A stretch of 64,000 bases of DNA from Topomyia yanbarensis. Its lineage: Eukaryota; Arthropoda; Insecta; Diptera; Culicidae. Each line of letters starts with the position of its first letter. The first letter of the stretch is position 1. The position numbers and the translations under genes were made by a program. The stretch lies in contig NC_080670.1 in the NCBI RefSeq assembly GCF_030247195.1, positions 210,416,546-210,480,545 on the forward strand. The letters are read 5' to 3'. The notes below the pieces were generated by a model. The model was not told where the DNA came from, did no database searches, and saw only the letters and a list, made by a program, of their open reading frames with translations. Positions 11,389 through 24,300 of the stretch are shown here, piece after piece.

Positions 11389-14300
11389 ATCAGGAATCAG
11401 AATATATTGGCTCAAATGGCACGTTCCCCGTACATAGTCGGGGATTTGTGCCTTGCCGTGTGTTTTCATCATTTCCTGAGCGGAAGGAAAGGACAAGGAG
11501 GTGTGGGGAAGTAGACTTGGAAGGGTGGGAAAAACAGCACAAAACAAAAAATAAACAACAGGTAAATTAAACTCACAAGTAGTTCAACTTGCCTGCGAAT
11601 AAGCCTAAAGCTCTTTACCACATTGGATAAGAAACTTTAGTATGTCTCTGAGTTTCAGTCGACCAAACATGGTTTCGTCTATATAAGGACGGCTGAAGAC
11701 TCGTAATCGCAATTGCGCTAGCGCTGGGCAGTTGCATATCAGATGATATGAAGTTCCGTAGTCGGATTCACAAAGATCACATGAAAAAGACTCAGCGCGC
11801 TGAATAGTTGCCATGTGATAATTGAGTTTGCAGTGGCCGGTTAAAGCCCTGGTCAGCATGCCGCAGTGGAGCTTCGAAAAATGTAAGAGATTTTTCGAAA
11901 CCACTGGGCATGGTTGTTCTAGAAACGCCTTTGTTTGGCGACACGTTTGTAGATTTCTCCAATAATTGCGGTGCTCGGACGAAGCCCAGGACCGTATTTT
12001 TTCCCTTATCCAACTTGTCGAAATTGGCAGCGCGGGCTCAGGACCAATGAAGTCAATCGCTGAACCTGCCCTGGCCAATTCGTCAGCCCATTCATTTCCA
12101 GTAATACCGCAATGTCCGGGCACCCAGACAAGGTAAATAGTGTTGACAATGCTTAGTTCTTCGATTTGGGTTCGGCACGCGATCACTAGCTTGGACCGGG
12201 ATTTGTCTGAGCTAAGGGCCTTGATTGCAGCCTGACTATCGGAGCAGAAGTTTATAACTCTGCCGGACAAACTCAGTTGAAGGGCCGATTGCACCCCGCA
12301 CATAATCGCAAAGATTTCTGCTTGGAATACAGTACAGTATCTACCTAGTGAGTGAGATTGTTCCAGTCTCATTTCACGACAGTAGACACCAGCACCAGCA
12401 CGTCCCTCCATCAGAGAACCGTCAGTGTAGCAGACCACTTGCGTTTGTTGTTATCTTTCCATAAAGCCAGACAACCACTCCTCTCGAGAGGGAATCTTCA
12501 CATGGAATGTCCTGTAAGGAAAACTACAAGTGAGTGTAATATCGCTGGGAGCAAGAATATCTTCACCCCATGTAACCATTTGTGACCACAATCGTGTATG
12601 ACTGGTAGCAAGATCAACATGATTACTGTTCCAAAGCCCAGTAACCTGCAGTCTGTATGCACATGATAGTGCTTCTTGTTTTAAGTGTATGTGTAATGGT
12701 TTGATATTTAGAAGTGCCTCAAGAGCAGCAGTCGGAGTCGTGGTGAAAGCACCAGTCAACGCCATGAGCGCCATTCTTTGCAGATGGTTTAGCTTTGACT
12801 GGACTGTCACCACCTCTCCCCTCTGCCACCACACAAGGCATCCGTATGACAGTATTGGACGTACAATTGTCGTGTAAATCCAATAGATGTATTTAGGTTT
12901 GAGACCCCAGGTCTTTCCAAAAGTTCGTCTGCACTGCCCGAAGGCCATGCACGCTTTCTTGACTCTGAACTCAATGTGAGCAGACCAATTCAGTTTGGAA
13001 TCCAATATGACTCCAACGTATTTGACTTGATCTGCACACAGCAGCTCAGAATCAAAGAACTGCAAGGGACGAACCCCGGTTGTTATTCGCTTCTTCGTGA
13101 AAAGAACCATTGAAGTTTTGCTTGGGTTAACTGATAGTTTAACTTGTCGACACCACTGTTCGACAGCTCTTAATGCCTGTTGCATCAAGTCAAAGATTGT
13201 TCCGATGCAAAATCCAGTAATTAGTATTTGGTAATCGTCAGCAAACCCGTAGGTTGGAAATCCAAGCTCATTGAGTTTCTTCAACAAGCCGTCAGCTACT
13301 AAGTTCCATAACAAAGGTGACAGAACGCCGCCCTGAGGACAACCGCAAATACTCAACTTCCGTATCTCAGCCTGTCGCAGTGACGAGAAAAGTATGCGGT
13401 TACTAAGCATTGCGTTTATCCAACCTGAGATACATGCAGGTATCCCATGACCGCGCGTCGCTTCCAGAATAGACTGGAAGGACACATTGTCAAAAGCACC
13501 CTCAATATCTAGGAATACACCCAAGCTAGATTGCTTGAGCGAGAAGGCTTTCTCAATGTTGTAAACAACATCGTGAAGCAGAGTGATCGTGGATTTCCCA
13601 CACTGATATGCATGTTGCATTTTGTGCAGAGGATATTCAACTAAACTAACGTTCCTGATGTGATGATCGATTATCCGTTCCAAAGCTTTCAGAAGAAAAG
13701 AACTTAAGCTGATAGGCCTAAAACTCTTGGCTTCTTCATAGCTTGAGCGCCCCCCTTTGGGAATAAATCTAACAGTTATTTCTCGCCATGCTTTCGGGAT
13801 ATACCCGGTAGCAAGACTGGAAAGCAAAATCTTTTTCAAGACATGTTTAAGAATATCAAATCCCTTTTGCAGTAGCACGGGAAGTATCCCATCTTTTCCG
13901 GGTGATTTGTATGGAGCAAAGCTGTCAACTGCCCACTTGACCGATTCAGTGGAAACCAATGTGCGTGCTAGCGCCCACGAGTCCGAATCACCAGAATGAG
14001 ATCTGTGAACATTGATCAACTCCGGATCGATACAACCTGGAAAGTGTGTGTCGAAGAGACAATTAAGAACATCTTTTTCGTCTGTCACATAAACACCATC
14101 TCTGGTTTTCAAGGAGTTCATCTGAAAATCATTCGATTTGGAGAGAATTTTATTTAATCTGCTAGCCTCGTTCAGACTAGAGACATTAGTGCATAGGCTT
14201 TGCCAGCCAGCCCGTTCTGCAGATCTAAGACATTTCTTATATGCACTACGAGCTGACCTGAAAGCCCTGGAGTCATCACGCTGACGCCGGTTCCAAGCTC

Positions 14301-14709
14301 TTCTCATAACTTTCTTCATTCTATCAAGCTCAGCCCTCCACCAAGGGGTTCCCCTAGTCGATTTAACAGTACGAAGTGGACAAGCTTCTTCGTAGGATGC
14401 TAATATGAATGAGTTTGTCGTATCCACGACGTCATCTAAGTCGTCTAGTTGACTAATTTTCGGAAAATATCCATGAAATTTAGTCGCTAAGTTTTCCAAA
14501 AAGAGGTCCCAGTTTGTAGACTTAGGATTACGATATGTCACCACATTGAAGGTGACATCAAAATGCTCGAAAAATATATATTTATGATCGGATAGAGACG
14601 GTTCAGTTTCATTTGGAACCTGCCAATTTCCCAGTTCATGCAAAATTCTATCAGAGCAAAGTGTTATGTCTAACACCTCCTCCCTCCCAGACCTCGCAAA
14701 AGTTGGTAA
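11389..14709 (-). mobile_element. LOA-like (I-superfamily) non-LTR retrotransposon, 5'-truncated, 3.3 kb
   Basis: Minus-strand element bounded by identical 92-bp duplications. Its 5' end is cut inside the endonuclease domain (first element residues LPTFARSGREEV), so ORF1 and most of the endonuclease are missing. The 3' end at the left has no poly-A tail but ends in a CTGATTCCTGATT-like short repeat. The 3' UTR spans 11,389-11,604. Placement near the LOA clade rests on the domain order endonuclease-RT-RNase H and the GCPQGGVLSPLLW RT motif, not on a computed tree. A related copy lies at 55.6-58.3 kb on the other strand. Confidence 0.85.
11605..14709 (-). pseudogene. LOA-like ORF2 remnant: endonuclease C-terminus, reverse transcriptase, RNase H; one internal stop
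   Basis: The frame opens in the endonuclease C-terminus (SDHKYIFF), then gives the RT with catalytic motifs FLDIEGAFDN, GCPQGGVLSPLLW and FADD, followed by RNase H with TDGS, AEIFAI, SDSQAA and PGHCGITGNEWAD. A cysteine/histidine cluster (CDLCESDYGTSYHLIC) ends the protein. RT and RNase H are in the same frame and separated only by a TAA at 12453-12451. The sister copy near 58,340 reads MERQ where this one reads MER-stop, so the stop is best explained as a CAA-to-TAA change. Reverse transcription of its own RNA at a nicked target would have been the original role. This copy cannot be autonomous because of the truncation. Confidence 0.88.
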
Positions 14710-14801
14710 GTTCAACAACTTTATACCGGTTGAGATGGGATTCCTGATTAGATGTTATGTGTAGAACGATTTTTCATCAAATATGGCGTCGTTCTTATTG
14801 A
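14710..14801. repeat. 92-bp direct repeat, right copy (target-site duplication)
   Basis: Identical to 11297-11388 over all 92 positions. It starts directly after the truncated 5' end of the LOA-like element. Outside the repeat the flanks differ (ATC on the element side of the left copy, TAAAATTC beyond the right copy), which defines its limits. Confidence 0.9.
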
Positions 14802-16865
14802 TAAAATTCAACATATTTTATGTCACTGTACTGGGATAATATATAGAAGTACTGGTGTTTTCCTTTAATTTTTTTGGTGAATTTCCTTTAAGAATTAAAG
14901 ATGATTTTAACTACGTAAATGAGAAAAACGTTCATTTCATTTTCATCTGTCAAATTCATTGCAAATATGAAAATTGAAAGAAAAAAATATACAACTTCAT
15001 TATTCCACTTTTTCAATTAGCTGAAGGATAATTAAATTAAAAGTGTTCCTATTAATTGCTGCAGAAGAAAGTTTTTGTATGTATAATGATGAAATACAGC
15101 TACATTTCATAGGACTTCAGTGCTATGCTAATACATAGAGGAATGACAATGTTTTACCTTGTTTCGAAAGTATTTGTCTAAAAATGTACGGCATTTTATT
15201 AATAAAACTTGCAAAGTTGATTTTTTTCATAAATGTTATATTCTGAGGAGTCCGTCAAAGTTAATTTTCGTGTAAATAAGAATATTTTATTATATATGGT
15301 TATACAAAATAAACGACATTAGGCATTACCGCGCGGTGCGGTGCAGTAAATGCAGTGCGGTTGCGGTAAGCGGTGCAGTTGTATTTTATTTTTTTGCGGT
15401 TACGATGCGGACTATCCATTTACACATCCGCACCGCCACGAACTCTACTGGTTCGGTTTACTAATTTAATCTGACGATGATTTGGCTAAGCTTGGTTTAA
15501 ATTAGAATGCATTGAATTGACAAAAACTTCTAAATGAGCTCGATTACACTTCTATGAACACAGAAATTGTTTTTTATTACCTCGACCACTAATGATTCAT
15601 TGAAGTTCCAATAGTCTAGTTGATTCATAATAGGAAACATGGTGTTGATTAATTTTTACTCGCGAGACATCCGCTGATTTACAAAAATAATTGATCTGTT
15701 TTGCTTTGCTTACGCAGCTTCCCGTTTCGACTCTGATCATTAACCAAAAGACATCAACAAGCAATCATTATGTACTACTAATACTTCTTTATAACAAAAG
15801 TAATCCAATTTCGACCATATCTAGCAAGCATTTCTGTACAATTTCGGTCAAGAAAGTGACCCTTCCAGCAATGAACAAAGAATTTGTTTTTCTATGACGC
15901 AATGCAGGAGGAATGAAGAACGAAGAATCCTAAGCGAAGAATGGCTAGTGGCGATTATCATCTAAGCCATTCGTTTGCCGATCCGAATGATGCGTGAAGA
16001 TGAACATCGCATGAATGGCTAAATTCAACAAACCACGATGCGACCAAGCAGCGAACAGCAGACATCAGATTCGATTTTTTTGTTTCTTTGTGTTGTTCAT
16101 TTTCGGTGATTCGGTGCCTTCGTGCGGCGAACGGGGTAGCGTTATTCGAGGTATGGGTGAATAACACAACGAATATCGCGTTGAGGATGAACGAATGAAC
16201 TAGTTTGGTGAAGAATATTTGCAACATTGGTCTCATCTGCAAATTGTAGTATGTGATTCTGACGGGGAGCCCTTCCGAGAACCTAGCTCCAGTAGGACAG
16301 CTCTCGAAAAAAAAATTGCGGGTTTTCATGACGATTTATTATCATGCAGTATGGGTTCTTTCGGTTTATGGAATAGGTCCTATATTCAGGGCGGGACAAT
16401 ACCTATTTGAGGCTTTAAACGTCATTTTAGAGCCAGCATTTCTTCGTAGCATATGTTCACAATGTTATTCTGCAACTTTTTAAATAGAATACTTTGGGGC
16501 TGGACTAAAGTAGAATACCCAAGCAAAAAAAAATTAAGAACAATTTAGGAGGTCGATGTCTTCGACAAAGTTGTAAAATATTATGTTTTGAATAACTTCT
16601 TCTAACATACCAAAATATCGGACCTCATTTTTGAGGCAAAATTGTTGTTTTTTTATAATTATGACCTAAAAATCAGTTTTTTGACTTTTCCATCCTGAAA
16701 GGCTTAATCAATTAATTTAATATGTTCTATAAACTTGCAGGTATCACTAAAATACAACTTTTTGTTTAGGGACCTAATAATGTAGAATAAATATTTTGGC
16801 TTCTAACACTATGTTTCATTTAAATTTGATCTATTTTCATCAAAGATTTCTGCTTTTTTGTGCAG
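14802..16865. other. AT-rich intergenic DNA with a GCGGT-rich patch
   Basis: No gene recognised. At 15,330-15,425 there is a GC-rich patch of repeated GCGGT/GCAGT words in otherwise AT-rich DNA. At 15,900-16,220 GAATGAA-type words are frequent. Around 16,545-16,620 a segment resembles 9140-9200. An open frame at 15958-16329 (minus, 123 codons) is not recognisable. Confidence 0.4.
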
Positions 16866-17680
16866 CCAAACTTTGACTATTCCGACCGAAGCTCGTAAGT
16901 GTTTGACAGTCGCTTATATTATTTAAATACCAGCCGCTAGGTGTTCGAAGGCAACGGACGGATCTGCTATTCAGAAGACAATTTTTAGGAACTGCGATCT
17001 GGTTGATGGATTGTTGACTACGGTTAAAATTGTAAGTTATAATCGGAGACTCCGATTACCTGTTCAAAATTTAAGACATTAAACTCAATCAGGCCTTTTG
17101 TAATATTCTTCGGATCACAGATAATCTTGCTACTTACTAATAATTTTAAAATAATTAAAACAAGTATTTAACTGTGACAGATAGTTCGAAAGTTTGCCCA
17201 GATACCATGTCTACGTGCCTGCCCATAATGTTGAAGTCGATGGTGTGATGACCGATTCGAGTTTCTCAACGCAGTATATGGTACGAAGATATCTGCAGCT
17301 AAATAAACGAAGGACGGTTCTAGCAATTTTTAAAATCAATTGATACTGTGTAAGATACCCAACGATTAAATCACACCAAATATTCTACATTCTTTTTTAT
17401 GTATTACTTCGAATGCATCTGTCTGCTTTCGATTCAAAAACTACTGTCGATCAATTTGAAACCTTATTGAGCATGAGAACCGATGCGCTTTCGATAATAA
17501 TTAAACTCATCGGGAAAAATCTCGAAATAGCCTCAATTAAAATTCTTCAAAGTGGGACTAATCTTTGAATCAACGCACTTAGCAATTCGGAAAACCCTTA
17601 TCCATCAAGTACATTGATTCTCCCAGTCGCTTCAGTCCCATTTTTGCTCCTGGTCTTGGAAACGGGGCCTTCTTTTTTGC
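16866..17680 (+). pseudogene. Degenerate I-clade gag (ORF1) fragment
   Basis: Translated pieces match the gag at the right end of the window. Near 17,200 VYVPAHNVEVDGVMTDSSL aligns with AYVPCVACEIDGVVSEPGL, and near 17,635 PIFAPGLGN aligns with KQFAPGLGN. Between and around them the frame is broken by stops and shifts. It is an old, immobile relic. The limits are approximate because decay hides the ends. Confidence 0.65.
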
Positions 17681-19250
17681 TGGATGAACATTCTTTCAGA
17701 GAGATCGCTTACACCGAACACAACAGTAGCTTTTCGGCGACGTTAACAGTTCTATCCCAATAAATGCTTCGTCCGAGCAACGATTTTAATCGACGATTTA
17801 ACTTCGACGAGATTACCAAGTCTACTGAGGCTATAAATTGGATGGTTCCGTTAACTGATCCGTTTGTAACAACATCAGTCAAATGAAGTCCAGTGAACCC
17901 AAGTCGCGTCGGTACAGTTCTTGTTATTTCGCGGTGATTTTCGAGCCCACACTAGACAATCTGAAGTATTTGTAGACAGGACAGGACACCCCATGCGGTT
18001 TGCACGGGATATGTTGTAACAGGAGTGAAACGATGACACACTCACATATGTCAACCATAATGATTGCTTCAGCTTGGGGAAACTGCAAATTTGAGCGGGC
18101 AAAGAGAACTGTTCGGTCAGTTATGTGTGCGGTCAGACTCTCTATACGCCTTTGCATCGCAAGCTCGACTTGCTAGCACCTAATATTCGGCATCCTGTAC
18201 ATCGCTTCAACTGTTTCATACAGGCAATAATTTAAATATATTTATTTGAATTCGACTATAGCTATAGCTGGTACAATTGCGCTTTGTTACTAACGATACC
18301 TTTACAACCAATCCATGATCCATCTGAATGTTTCAGGATTATCCTATAAAATGTAGTTCTTAAATGAAGGAATTTTAATTTGAATGAAAACGTGAAACAT
18401 TTCTAAATATATTTTACAAATTTCTTGGGATATCACCGTTTCACTTGATTGGAAACAAAAACCAGAAAAATCAGCCTCCGATCACCATTCGTATCGGCCG
18501 ATTGAAATGGTGTCCTTTATCCGAATCGCTTGAATTTTTTTACTCCGAAAAATATCGGCAAGGATGAACTTCTAGTACAAACCGGAGAAAATTCTCAGCT
18601 CTTTAAAAATACTATGAATGTGTTCTGTTTCTAATTTCACAACCCTCAAAACATCGTAAAATCGTCTCAATAACCCAAAACACGATTTTTGTAAAGGATC
18701 TACCGGACCATGGCGATGATGTTTTCATGGGTTGATCCCATTTAAAATACTATGCAGTGCTCTGTTAAAAATAAATAGTTAGCCCGCAGGGAAAATTCAT
18801 ATATCGTTAAATTAAAGAATAAAAGACGGTTAAACAAAACTACTTTGTCGGAATCGGATGCATTTCTTTCCGTTTTTTAAAAGACTCTTGCATCAACGAG
18901 CCCTAGTCCGATATTTACACTTTATATTTGAAGCAGATTTTACGAAATATGTTGTGTTTTTGCGACTTTTTATTTCAGTCGCATAATTGAAGACGTTGGC
19001 GTACTATTTCAACTTAAAATTCAGTTAACACATTTCTACAGTAGCTGTCAAAGTTTCTAACGTAGAAATGCTTATGTTTGCAACGTACCGCATGCACTCT
19101 AAATGCTTTGCTGCTGCTGCAATGTATTCCCCGGCATTGAACTGCATATGGACATAGTAACCCGATCGATAAGTGTTGTGTTGAGTTTAACGAAACAATT
19201 GGTGGTTTTTTAAAAACGTCTGAACGGTAGTCAGCCGAGGATTTGTAAAT
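17681..19250. other. Unassigned DNA between retrotransposon relics
   Basis: No gene recognised. Two overlapping minus-strand open frames at 17,875-18,157 have more complexity than their neighbours but match nothing I know. The stretch may be further decayed retrotransposon sequence, given relics on both sides. Confidence 0.35.
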
Positions 19251-19261
19251 AAATAAATTTC

Positions 19262-20335
19262 AGATGGAACGATTTTCGGCCGCGACCGAAATTTCAAAAG
19301 TCCACCCAAACAAATTCAGGTTTGTGATTCCCAGTCTACAGCAAGCAAATGACAGAAGTACCGTGTATACGTACCCACTCACAAAGTTGAGATAAATGGC
19401 GTACTCTCAGATTCGAGTTTGACATGCGTGAATCTGCCGCGGGGAGTATGGGGTTGGCTATTTCAGAAACCCTCTGCTCCAGCAAGTGAAGACGGAATAA
19501 AATCCCATATCCATTCAGACTCGTAACGTTTTGTCGAGTCTATGATGCTAAATTATGTCCTCTTCAACAAGGTTCGTCTACGCGTTCGACTTTCTGTGCT
19601 GTCATGAATTGTACTAAATGCAAGCAATTGGGCCACACAACCACTCATTATAGCAATCAGGGCAGTGTGAAAAGTGCAGAGAGACACATGGGGGTTATTC
19701 CTGCAGCGGAAATGCGAGATAGTGTCCCTATTATGACGAGAGTTTACTTGAGTTTCCAATTGCGCGAGGAGAAACTGAAGCTTTTAAGGGACGCTATAAG
19801 CACTTTTTTGCAGAAATGTTGAAGAGAGCTACGTCACGGACCATGACAAACTGTAATGCTCTCTTGTGTTAAGGTCAGAAAGAGTGCTTCTGACGATCCT
19901 AACGAGGGGGCATCTTGTACTGTACCTAGAAGTAATATGAAGAAGAAGCATATTTCCTATTCTCTGTAAAAGTCAAAAGGTTTACGAAATAAAAGATGGC
20001 TTTTTAGTCACGGATTTCTGGCAAAATCCGCGATCAAAAATCCAAAACAAAGTGGTCGTGACAGTTTTCCTGTTCAAAAGGTTTTCTAATAGTGACCCCA
20101 AATATAACAGCTCTAGGAAGCGCTGCCATAAAGCCGAATCCAATAGCTCCTACTCGGTAGTCTTTGATCTCCACGGTAGCGACCATTTGTCGATCGTAAC
20201 TACAATCGTTAACGGTTTGAAACCGCTGGAAACAATCAAAGTTTTAAATTACCTCACACGAGACATTGATTGGACGAGCGATATCCGACAAAACCGAATA
20301 CCCGACCACATCATGGAGGACCAATGAGTGCTAAG
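19262..20335 (+). pseudogene. Degenerate I-clade element: gag with zinc knuckle, then endonuclease tail
   Basis: In order: VYVPTHKVEINGVLSDSSL near 19,365; MLNYVLFNKVRLRVRLSV near 19,545 (compare LPNYILLDKVRLPVRLFV in the intact element); a knuckle MNCTKCKQLGHTTTHYSNQ at 19,604, where the final Cys of CX2CX4HX4C is lost; then at 20,160-20,300 an endonuclease C-terminal piece, DLHGSDHLSIVTTIVNG and LTRDIDW. Middle parts are missing or scrambled, so this is a deleted, long-dead copy of the family that is nearly intact at 58-64 kb. Confidence 0.8.
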
Positions 20336-20884
20336 ATCCTTATAAAGACTTCCAGAAGGTTGGAATGCCCGATAACCTCAGGGAGTACGTGACGTTGGAA
20401 ACGAAAATGAAAAGCTAGCTGGAAGTCAAAACACACGATTATTGGCTCCGATTCGTTAACAGGTTAACGAGAGAAACATCGCTGGGCACTTATTTACATT
20501 TTTACCGATTTGAACTTAAAATATTGTGACTTCATTTTTCCGTACACTTGTATCTTAGACATTGGATTCCCTGTAGAGTTTGTCTTCAGTTTCCAGTTTG
20601 ATTGTTGTGAAATTTTGCTCAAAATTTCTTTAGTAGACTGGCTGCTGGTTGTACGCAAACAATTTCAAATGACTCTATTTAGAAAGAGCAGCACTTTTGC
20701 GTTCCTTTTGTGGTCTAAAATAACAGCGATTTTTTGGACGAATAGAAGCGAATGACCCTAAGACTAAAACTTGTATATTCGCAATTAAAAAAAGAAACGA
20801 AAAGCTACTCTTTTCCATTTTCACTCATACTGATCGCCATTTTGCTCCAGTAGAAAAAGCAACACTTAAAACTTGTATTCAAGA
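20336..20884. other. Unassigned DNA between two retrotransposon fragments
   Basis: Nothing recognisable. Open frame 20510-20755 (81 codons) is AT-rich and without known motifs. Confidence 0.35.
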
Positions 20885-21385
20885 ATGTGGTTAGCAGGAA
20901 GGAAAGCTTCCATAGCTTTGGTTCAAGAAACGTATTTCAATTGAGGAAACTTAACAATGAGCTCGTAGCAATCAACAAAAAAGACGTCGCAAATTTACGT
21001 GAAACTCACGTTATTTGCGGTATCATAGTCATAGACATACTGTGACAGAAGAGGGATTCCATTTATAATCGCAAGTGATTCAAATCCCAAACACATAATT
21101 TGGAGCAGTTATCAATTGAATTGATAGAATCCTTTAGAAGCAAGAATCTGCATGTTCACAATGCAGGAAATTGCCTAACATTAGCACCAACAGATAGGAA
21201 GAGGAGGTGTTAGTTGTAACCCTCTGCTCTGACAGTATTACACATAAGTTGGTAACCTGGTTCATGCCAAACGAGCTCGGACCGTGGTTATCTGATAATA
21301 GATCCATTTTTTATATTATTTACGCGTTCCTTTGGATATCGTCAAAAGTATCTATTTGCAATACTCTCGAAATTGAAGCCCCTTG
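20885..21385 (+). pseudogene. Degenerate LOA-like endonuclease fragment
   Basis: Nucleotide-level similarity to the 55.7-56.4 kb copy is obvious in several blocks, for example AAGCTTCCATAGCTTTGG at 20,906, CACATAATTTGGAGCAG near 21,090, and CTCTGCTCTGACAGTATTAC near 21,222. Blocks are in the same order but the spacing is shortened, and the frame is broken. It covers only the endonuclease part and stops before the RT. Confidence 0.8.
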
Positions 21386-24300
21386 TTCGAGAAATAGCCG
21401 AAATAAAAAACATTTCTTATGACTTTCAATATATCTTGAATAAAGCTTCAGAATATTCTAAAAATTACTTGCCAAAATACTTATCTTTCCAAAAATATTA
21501 TTGGCCTATCTCTTGTGATTCTGATGTTATTGGGTTATTTTTAATAAAAATTAAAATAATAAAAACAGCAAAAGTTTTAATAGTAATAACTGTGAATGGA
21601 CAAAACAGTGCTAGTTGCAATTTGAATTTGCGTTAACTAATAACTAAAATCCTGTCTTATGTTCGCAGATTTAATTTTTTACACCTAAACCAACCAGATG
21701 AAGTTTCGTAGCCACACCGGGGCGATGGACTTAAAGTGCTGTCGATTCCGCCCATCAGTTGATTTTTTAGGGGAGGAAAAAAATGTAGCTGGGGCTTACG
21801 GAAGTCACCCATATCCAGTTCCATCTCGCAAAAAAAATGTGGTACTAATAACGTTCAGGAGGAGTATCACAGAGCCATTCAACTTTTTTAAGTCTAATCT
21901 GCATTATTACTTCGTAAAACGTCTCATGTTCCAATGCGGGGAAAATGTTACAGCAATTTAGGTGGAAATTGTTCAATTAGGAGTGTATAGTTAATACTCC
22001 ATAGAAACATGCATGTTTGAGGCGAAAATGTGTCAGGTTCAAACACTAATTGCGGTCAAAAATCTTACGGGTCTGACAGTAATTAAATTTATAACTTAAC
22101 TCTGATTCGGATTCAAGCAACAACAGATCCCCTCTATTATCATCACTTCAAGGAATAACACGAAAAACACATTTCCCAACTGCGTAAATCGCACACACCA
22201 AATCTCTCACGTCACCTTCAAAGGCTACTGTTGACCCTTCCGGTTCCATCACGCCTTATCAGGTCTGAAATTTGTTTTAATTACCACAGTCACGGCCGAT
22301 TGTCACGTTCAAAAACCCTTCGCCCTTTGTCTAACTACGTCACTTCACAGAGTAGCAGTCGCAACAACAAACAAACAAACAGCACATCACCTTTTCCGTT
22401 CTCAAGGCCTACTACACTAGCTGGGTAACAAATATCACGCGGCACACAAAGACTTCTCTCACCCGGCTGATTGCTATCAGAAACTCCAACTGGGCTGCTG
22501 TGATTGTGATCCAACCGATTCCGGTCACTTCCCGACTGGGGTAGCTCGGATCTCGATCAGTCGGTCGGTCCGACGATATTTTTTCTCTGTTTCGCTTGAC
22601 CACTGAAGCATGTCCCCGAGACTATCCAATGGAACGTGTCGTCGTTCTTTGCGTCACGTAGATAGTTGTTTTCGACGCGTGTCAGTTTAATCGTAATCTA
22701 TGTGTAATCAATGTCTGGCAGCATTTGGGAAAAAATATAAACATCCTCGCTCGGTTCAAAGTTCAATATGGGGGGAAAAACGGAGGGACCAATCACCAGT
22801 TCTGCGAATGATTGAATCAGGACGAATCCAGTTTGAGTTGCTTGGTTTCGTTAGTTCTCAGAAGGATTGGTCGATGAAACACCATTCGTCTCCATTCTTA
22901 ACCAAAGCTCACGATTTTTGTTATGCAAAAATGCTAACCATCTGACACTTCCGTACCGATGAGCCCGGTATGGATTAACTCCTAAATACACGTTGATCCC
23001 TCGCAGTTCATCCAGATAATCGCAGACGGCGGCACACTCCTTCCTCACCCTCTTCGATCGGAATGGCTCGGCCGGCCCCTCCGACGATCTCAATTTGAAT
23101 AATTATCTCTTCAGATTTGTTTATTTTGCCAAGTGGGAATGTTTATCTAAGCAGGCGTGCTAATATTATTCAATTCTCGCGCCCGCCTTGGTTGGAGGGA
23201 GGTGTGCGCATAGTTTCCATTGACAACAATAATAACAACACTAAAATTGCAATCAACATCGCATTCCATTCAGCCGTACGTTCCACCAGTACCTACCCAA
23301 GGCCCGTCGTCCCAGGACAGGGCAGGCTTTTCTACAGACACACACACACCCGCTCCTGCCTGCTGAGTTGAGATTGAGTGGTGGGGGGCCTCTGTTCGTG
23401 ATTTGTTGTCATTTTTCAGCCATTTGTCAGTGCGCCTAGTGGCGATGATGGGCCCTTGCATTGTGTCTGCAGAATTGACTAACACGACGTATGTGTTTCT
23501 CGGCCCTCGTGTCTGCCCAGTGTACGATACCGTCACAGTACGGTAGTTTATTCAAGAAATCTGACACGTTAATTGATTAAAGTAGAAAAAAAGTTTCTGA
23601 GTGTAATTCTTGGATCCAATAAATTAGAGCAAGCTTTCAATCAGAACAGAATTGACGACCCAAATAAACAACAGTTCCAACAAATTTATTTTTGTTGGCT
23701 TAAACAACTTGAAGAAAGTTCAGAAATAGCAATCTACACAGCTGAGGTGCAAATCGACGTGCTGCAAAGTTTGGTTCACCTACTATCAATACGTCTCGAT
23801 CTTTGTACGCTTCAGAAATGGGAGAAGCACTGGAACACAAATTGTGTCACCGTTTTTTGGAGCTAGTGTCAATCCGGCGCTAGCTCAGCTCTGGCACTAA
23901 GTTAGTGTAGGATTCTGATGACACGAAGTCACTACCATAATGTAAATTAGAATTATTTTGACAGGAAAATTGTGCTTAATTATGCGCGAAAAAAAACGCC
24001 AAAACGAAGTGAAGAGGACATAAAAAATACAATTGCATCTGTTCAAGACGGCGCCAGTATTCGATCAGCCGCTTAACAATTCATGGTACCGTTCAAAACA
24101 TTACGTGCTCGTGTGAAAGGAACTCGTCATCAATGAAAACGCGTCAGATATTTTGCGTGAGTTAACAATATAATAATTTAAGGTTTTATTGAAGTAGATA
24201 ATAGTAGAAAAAAGTGCTCCGAGGGGCAAACGTAATCGTCGCACAGCTAAGCAACCACGCGAGCCGGAATGCACAACTTCAATTCCACACTCTGGCGCCG

